From NCBI GenBank assembly GCA_024123915.1, contig CP099650.1, positions 7,417,273-7,481,272 of the forward strand: DNA of 64,000 nucleotides, in the 5' to 3' direction. Positions 60,955-64,000 of the stretch are shown here, piece by piece; the first letter of the stretch is position 1; each line of letters begins with the position of its first letter. The notes under the pieces were generated by a model. The model was not told where the DNA came from. It did no database searches and saw only the letters and a program-made list of their open reading frames with translations. Both the position numbers and the translations under genes were made by a program. The DNA comes from Oxalobacteraceae bacterium OTU3CAMAD1. GTDB lineage: Bacteria; Pseudomonadota; Gammaproteobacteria; Burkholderiales; Burkholderiaceae_D.

Positions 60955-62664
60955 TTACGCCTTGGCGGGCTCCGGCGTCGCATACTTCTTGGTGATCACA
61001 TACTGTTGACCGATCGACAGCACGTTGTTGACCACCCAGTACAGCACCAGGCCGGACGGGAAGAAGAAGAACATGACCGAGAACGCCAGCGGCATGAACA
61101 GCATGATCTTCGCTTGCATCGGATCGGCCGGGGCCGGATTCAGCTTGGTGGTGATGTACATCGAGATCGCGTACAGCACCGGCAGGATGAACCATGGGTC
61201 CGGCGCGGCCAGGTTGGTGATCCAGCCGATCCACGGCGCGCCGCGGATTTCCACCGACGCCTGCAGCACCCAGTACAGCGCGATGAAGACTGGCATCTGC
61301 ACCAGGATCGGCAGACAGCCGCCCAGCGGATTGATCTTCTCGGCCTTGTACAGTTCCATCGTGGCCTGGTTCATCTTGGCCGGGTCGCCTTTGTAGCGCT
61401 CGCGGATGGCCTGCATCTTCGGCGTGACCAGCTTGACCTTGGCCATGCTCTTGTAACCGGCGGCCGACAGCGGGAAGAACAGCAGCTTGATCAGGATCGT
61501 GAAGACGATGATGGTCCAGCCCCAGTTGCCCAGCACCTGGTGGATATGCACCATGACCCAGAAGATCGGCTTGGCGATCACGGTCAGCATGCCGTAGTCC
61601 TTGACCAGTTCCAGGCCAGGGGTGACTTTTTCCAGCAGCTTTTCTTCCTGCGGACCGGAATACAGCTTGGCGGTGTTCGACACGGTGGCGCCCGGCGCCA
61701 GGGTGCCCAGCGGCTGGATGGTGCCGATCGCGTACTGGTTGGTCGTCACTTTCTTGGTGAAGATGGTGCGCGGCGTCTTATCCTGCGGCACGAAGGCCGA
61801 GACGAAGAAGTGCTGCGAGATCGCGACCCAGCCGTTGTCGGCTTTGGTTGGATGCTCCTGGATCATGTCCTTGCCGGACTTGGCGGCGGACTCGGCGTCC
61901 TTCTCCAGGGTTTCGAACTTCAGCTTGTGGTACTTGTCGGCGTCGGTGTACAGGGTCGGGCCGGTGTAGCTGCTGTTGAAGAACGAGTCGCCGGCAGGCT
62001 TGTTGCCGTCGTGGACCAGTTGCAGGTACAGCTCAGGCTTGACCGGTGCGGTGCCGACGTTGGTCACATCGTGGCGCACGTCGATGACGTAGTCGCCGCG
62101 CTTGAACGTGAAGGTCTTGGTCAGCTTGACGCCGCCCTGCTCCGATTCCAGCACCAGTTGCACCTGGTTGGCGCTATCCAACGTGCGCGGACCTGGCTTG
62201 GCGACGAAGCCGGTGGTGTGATTCGGCAGGCCCGGCGCGCCGATCAGGCCGGTCTGGCCCAGATAGGTCTTGCCGGTGGCGCTGTCGATGTCGAACAGCA
62301 CCTGATTCTTGTGGGTGTCGACGCCGTCTTTGTAGTTGAGCAGTTCCAGGCGGCGGATGGTGCCGCCCAGGGTGTCGATGTCGACCTTGAACAGGTCGGT
62401 CGTTACGGTGATGCGCTCACTCTTAAATGGCGCGTCGGCGCCGGTCGCGGCGGTCGCGCCCGGCAATGCGGCGGCGCCGGCGGTTGCTCCGGCTGCGGCG
62501 GCGGTCGGCAGTTCCGATTTCTTCGCCTCGGGCGCCTTGGCGGTTTGGGCCGGTGCCGGGGCGAACATGGAAGGCTGGCCGGTCGAGACCATCCAGTTGT
62601 TCCATAGAACTACCAGCGACACGGCAAACACGATCCACAGGATGGTACGTTTATTGATATCCAT
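60955..62664 (-). CDS. yidC: Membrane protein insertase YidC
   Basis: An inner-membrane insertase/chaperone, acting alone or with SecYEG. The 569-residue protein has an N-terminal transmembrane segment (about 6-24), the large periplasmic domain of proteobacterial YidC1, and the conserved C-terminal five-helix core. That core shows IKLLFFPLSAAGYKSMAKVK, then NPLGGCLPILVQMPVFIALY, with the groove region typical of the family. It lies 11 nt after yidD in the operon order rpmH-rnpA-yidD-yidC. An Ala/Pro-rich linker at about 30-75 is species-variable. Confidence 0.97.
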   Translation of the reverse strand: MDINKRTILWIVFAVSLVVLWNNWMVSTGQPSMFAPAPAQTAKAPEAKKSELPTAAAAGATAGAAALPGATAATGADAPFKSERITVTTDLFKVDIDTLGGTIRRLELLNYKDGVDTHKNQVLFDIDSATGKTYLGQTGLIGAPGLPNHTTGFVAKPGPRTLDSANQVQLVLESEQGGVKLTKTFTFKRGDYVIDVRHDVTNVGTAPVKPELYLQLVHDGNKPAGDSFFNSSYTGPTLYTDADKYHKLKFETLEKDAESAAKSGKDMIQEHPTKADNGWVAISQHFFVSAFVPQDKTPRTIFTKKVTTNQYAIGTIQPLGTLAPGATVSNTAKLYSGPQEEKLLEKVTPGLELVKDYGMLTVIAKPIFWVMVHIHQVLGNWGWTIIVFTILIKLLFFPLSAAGYKSMAKVKLVTPKMQAIRERYKGDPAKMNQATMELYKAEKINPLGGCLPILVQMPVFIALYWVLQASVEIRGAPWIGWITNLAAPDPWFILPVLYAISMYITTKLNPAPADPMQAKIMLFMPLAFSVMFFFFPSGLVLYWVVNNVLSIGQQYVITKKYATPEPAKA

Positions 62665-62675
62665 TAGGGTATTTA

Positions 62676-62948
62676 TCAGGAGTGGTTGCAACCGCAAGCG
62701 GTCGTTGAAGAGGAATTCTTGGCATCCGGCGCGTCCTTCGGAGGCACCGGATCGAAACCGCCGTCGTTGAACGGATGGCAGCGGCACACGCGTTTGGCGG
62801 CCAGCCAGCTGCCCTTGCCCGCCCCATGCACCTGCAACGCTTCCAGCGCGTAATTCGAGCAGCTTGGATAGAAGCGGCAACGCGGCCCCAGCAGCGGACT
62901 GATGGTCAGCTGGTAGGCGCGCAGCAGGAAGCGGAGCAACTTCGTCAT
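62676..62948 (-). CDS. yidD: Membrane protein insertion efficiency factor YidD
   Basis: A 90-residue protein with the conserved core [29 protein letters not shown] and [17 protein letters not shown], the full YidD family signature. It has an extra Ser/Cys-rich tail ([13 protein letters not shown]). The ATG overlaps the rnpA stop by 4 nt (ATGA), so translation is coupled. Confidence 0.95.
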   Translation of the reverse strand: MTKLLRFLLRAYQLTISPLLGPRCRFYPSCSNYALEALQVHGAGKGSWLAAKRVCRCHPFNDGGFDPVPPKDAPDAKNSSSTTACGCNHS

Positions 62949-63463
62949 GACGGCGTAAGTGGAGGCGTCGTAGCCGAAGGCAAGGCCGCCGGCGGCGCTG
63001 CCGATACTGCAGCGGGCTGCGCGGACGCGGAGGTCTGCGCCTGCCGACCGGACAACTTGGCCTGCGCGGCGAACAGGCGCGCCAATTCCACCCGCAGCGC
63101 CCGTTTGAGCGCCGCAGTGGTGGCGGGACCGTCCTTGCTGTTGACCGGCTTGGCCAGGCGCACCACGCAATCGATGGCGGGCAGGCCGGTCACGCGGAAC
63201 AGCTCGCGGGTGACGCGCTTGATCGTGTTGCGCGTGACGGCCCGGGGCGCAAAGCGCTTGGCCACCACGACGCCCAGCCGCGCATGCGGCAATTCGTTCA
63301 GACGGGTGTAGAGCACGAAATGCGCGCTTTTTTGCGTGGGGCGCAAACGAAAAACGGATGAAAATTCATCCGTTTTAACGATACGCCGAACGCGCGCGAA
63401 GTCGTGGGAACCTTCGCCTGTCGAGCCGCTTGAAATACAGCTTTCCACGCGATCAGCTAACAA
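62945..63463 (-). CDS. rnpA: Ribonuclease P protein component
   Basis: The protein subunit of RNase P, which helps the RNA subunit cut pre-tRNA. The family signature [19 protein letters not shown] (about residues 68-86) and KTDEFSSVF (about 30-38) are present. The C-terminal ~35 residues are Ala/Pro/Thr-rich and not part of the usual fold. The start is uncertain: the TTG at 63463 gives 172 residues, and GTG at 63448 is possible; neither has a good ribosome-binding site. The gene begins about 10 nt after the rpmH stop. Confidence 0.93.
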   Translation of the reverse strand: MLADRVESCISSGSTGEGSHDFARVRRIVKTDEFSSVFRLRPTQKSAHFVLYTRLNELPHARLGVVVAKRFAPRAVTRNTIKRVTRELFRVTGLPAIDCVVRLAKPVNSKDGPATTAALKRALRVELARLFAAQAKLSGRQAQTSASAQPAAVSAAPPAALPSATTPPLTPS

Positions 63464-63472
63464 GCAGGTGGC

Positions 63473-63607
63473 TTATACAGCCAGACGCTTGCGGCCTTTT
63501 GCGCGACGTGCGTTGAGCACATCACGGCCACCACGGGTAGCCATACGAGCGCGGAAGCCGTGGGTGCGTTTACGACGCACGACGGAAGGTTGGTAAGTAC
63601 GTTTCAT
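63473..63607 (-). CDS. rpmH: 50S ribosomal protein L34
   Basis: A 44-residue basic protein, [20 protein letters not shown] at the start, with the typical L34 sequence to the end. It is the first gene of the operon, behind a near-consensus promoter. Confidence 0.98.
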   Translation of the reverse strand: MKRTYQPSVVRRKRTHGFRARMATRGGRDVLNARRAKGRKRLAV

Positions 63608-63799
63608 GTTGGTCTCGCTAAAAGCAGAAAAAAATACAAAATCGGGCCAGCGCCCGTCAATTTTTGGTGCCAATGACACTTCGCGCACCCATGCCAACGC
63701 TACCGGCACAGCTGGGTCCATCTCATCGCCCGCTAATCCACGCTTACTCCATATTGACGTTCAAGTGAATAAACACGGAATACGGGCGGGGAACCCTGA

Positions 63800-63828
63800 A
63801 TTATCAGCATTTCGGCCCTGCTTGTCAA
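63800..63828 (-). promoter_or_regulatory. rpmH operon promoter
   Basis: On the minus strand: TTGACA (63823-63828), exactly 17 bp, GATAAT (63800-63805). It lies about 190 bp upstream of rpmH. Read in the other direction, the region between here and the window edge is the approach to dnaA. Confidence 0.9.
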
Positions 63829-63890
63829 CAACAGATCCGGATTGCCGGCGATTCCAGCTCAGCCGAAAGTGCGAAAATAAGCGGCGTGCC

Positions 63891-63899
63891 TGTGGATAA
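63891..63899 (-). promoter_or_regulatory. DnaA box at the edge of the origin region
   Basis: The minus strand reads TTATCCACA, a perfect DnaA box. No other perfect box was seen in the last 400 bp, so a full oriC cluster probably lies beyond the window. The position upstream of rpmH is where dnaA/oriC is found in related genomes. Confidence 0.75.
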
Positions 63900-64000
63900 C
63901 TTTAGCGAGCGAGAGTAGAATAGCGCGTTACGTGTGGCGAACCCGCGGCGCAACAGCCCCGGTCCACACCCTCATCAGCAGTAGAGAATAGATAAGATTC

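Noticed and set aside
61006..62607. Long plus-strand open frame of 533 codons opposite yidC
   Set aside because: yidC is unmistakable on the other strand. The antisense translation is low-complexity and motif-free.
63606..63899. Plus-strand open frame between rpmH and the window edge
   Set aside because: It starts inside the rpmH 5' region, overlaps the rpmH promoter and DnaA box, and shows no family feature.

Overview
The window is chromosomal DNA of a betaproteobacterium, most likely the Massilia/Duganella branch of Oxalobacteraceae (Burkholderiales). The reasons are the high G+C protein genes, the betaproteobacterial 16S/23S/5S sequences, the rRNA operon order 16S-tRNA-Ile-tRNA-Ala-23S-5S, and a right edge that is the conserved rpmH-rnpA-yidD-yidC-mnmE block, which in this group lies beside dnaA/oriC. 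A perfect DnaA box near 63.9 kb supports an origin at or just past the right edge. No IS element, prophage or CRISPR array was seen.

Layout. 0-3 kb: an M20 amidohydrolase, a 3-hydroxyisobutyrate-dehydrogenase-like enzyme and a PagL lipid A deacylase. 3-8.6 kb: rrnA (minus strand). 8.6-11.4 kb: an NSS sodium symporter and a DUF4214 lipoprotein. 11.5-22 kb: a sugar-alcohol catabolic locus on the minus strand, with ABC importer, mannitol-type dehydrogenase, xylulokinase, AraC-family regulator, short-chain dehydrogenase and LamB-type porin. 22.1-28 kb: rrnB, which ends in two tandem 5S genes. 28-36 kb: a sigma-54 activator, DUF779 protein and ExaC-type aldehyde dehydrogenase, divergent from a TonB receptor of the PqqU (PQQ uptake) family, then a small protein and a GMC oxidoreductase. 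36.1-41.7 kb: rrnC. 41.7-50.4 kb: a B12-binding radical SAM protein, an MCE-type lipid ABC operon ending in a VanZ-family gene, a ferredoxin-like protein, an alpha/beta hydrolase and a PBP5/6-type carboxypeptidase. 50.5-58.5 kb: signalling and envelope genes (HDOD, aldo-keto reductase, phosphatidylserine synthase, CAP lipoprotein, Hpt, Zn-ribbon, diguanylate cyclase, SMP-30 lactonase). 58.7-59.4 kb: a HigBA toxin-antitoxin pair. 59.5-63.9 kb: the origin-proximal ribosome/tRNA/membrane-insertion operon.

How the parts fit. Three nearly identical 5-kb rRNA operons lie in direct orientation within 39 kb. If the origin is to the right, all three run with the replication fork. The segments between them hold two self-contained carbon-use modules: sugar alcohols between rrnA and rrnB, and aldehyde oxidation with probable PQQ uptake between rrnB and rrnC. 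Each module has its own regulator and recognisable target sites: AGTATCG half-sites for the AraC-type regulator, and a textbook -24/-12 promoter for the sigma-54 activator. Dispersed palindromic repeats of two families sit between genes.

The most unusual observations are the extra 5S gene with paired compensatory changes, the pairing of a PqqU-type receptor with ExaC and a sigma-54 activator, the repeated AraC-type half-sites, and the palindrome-overlapped HigBA start.
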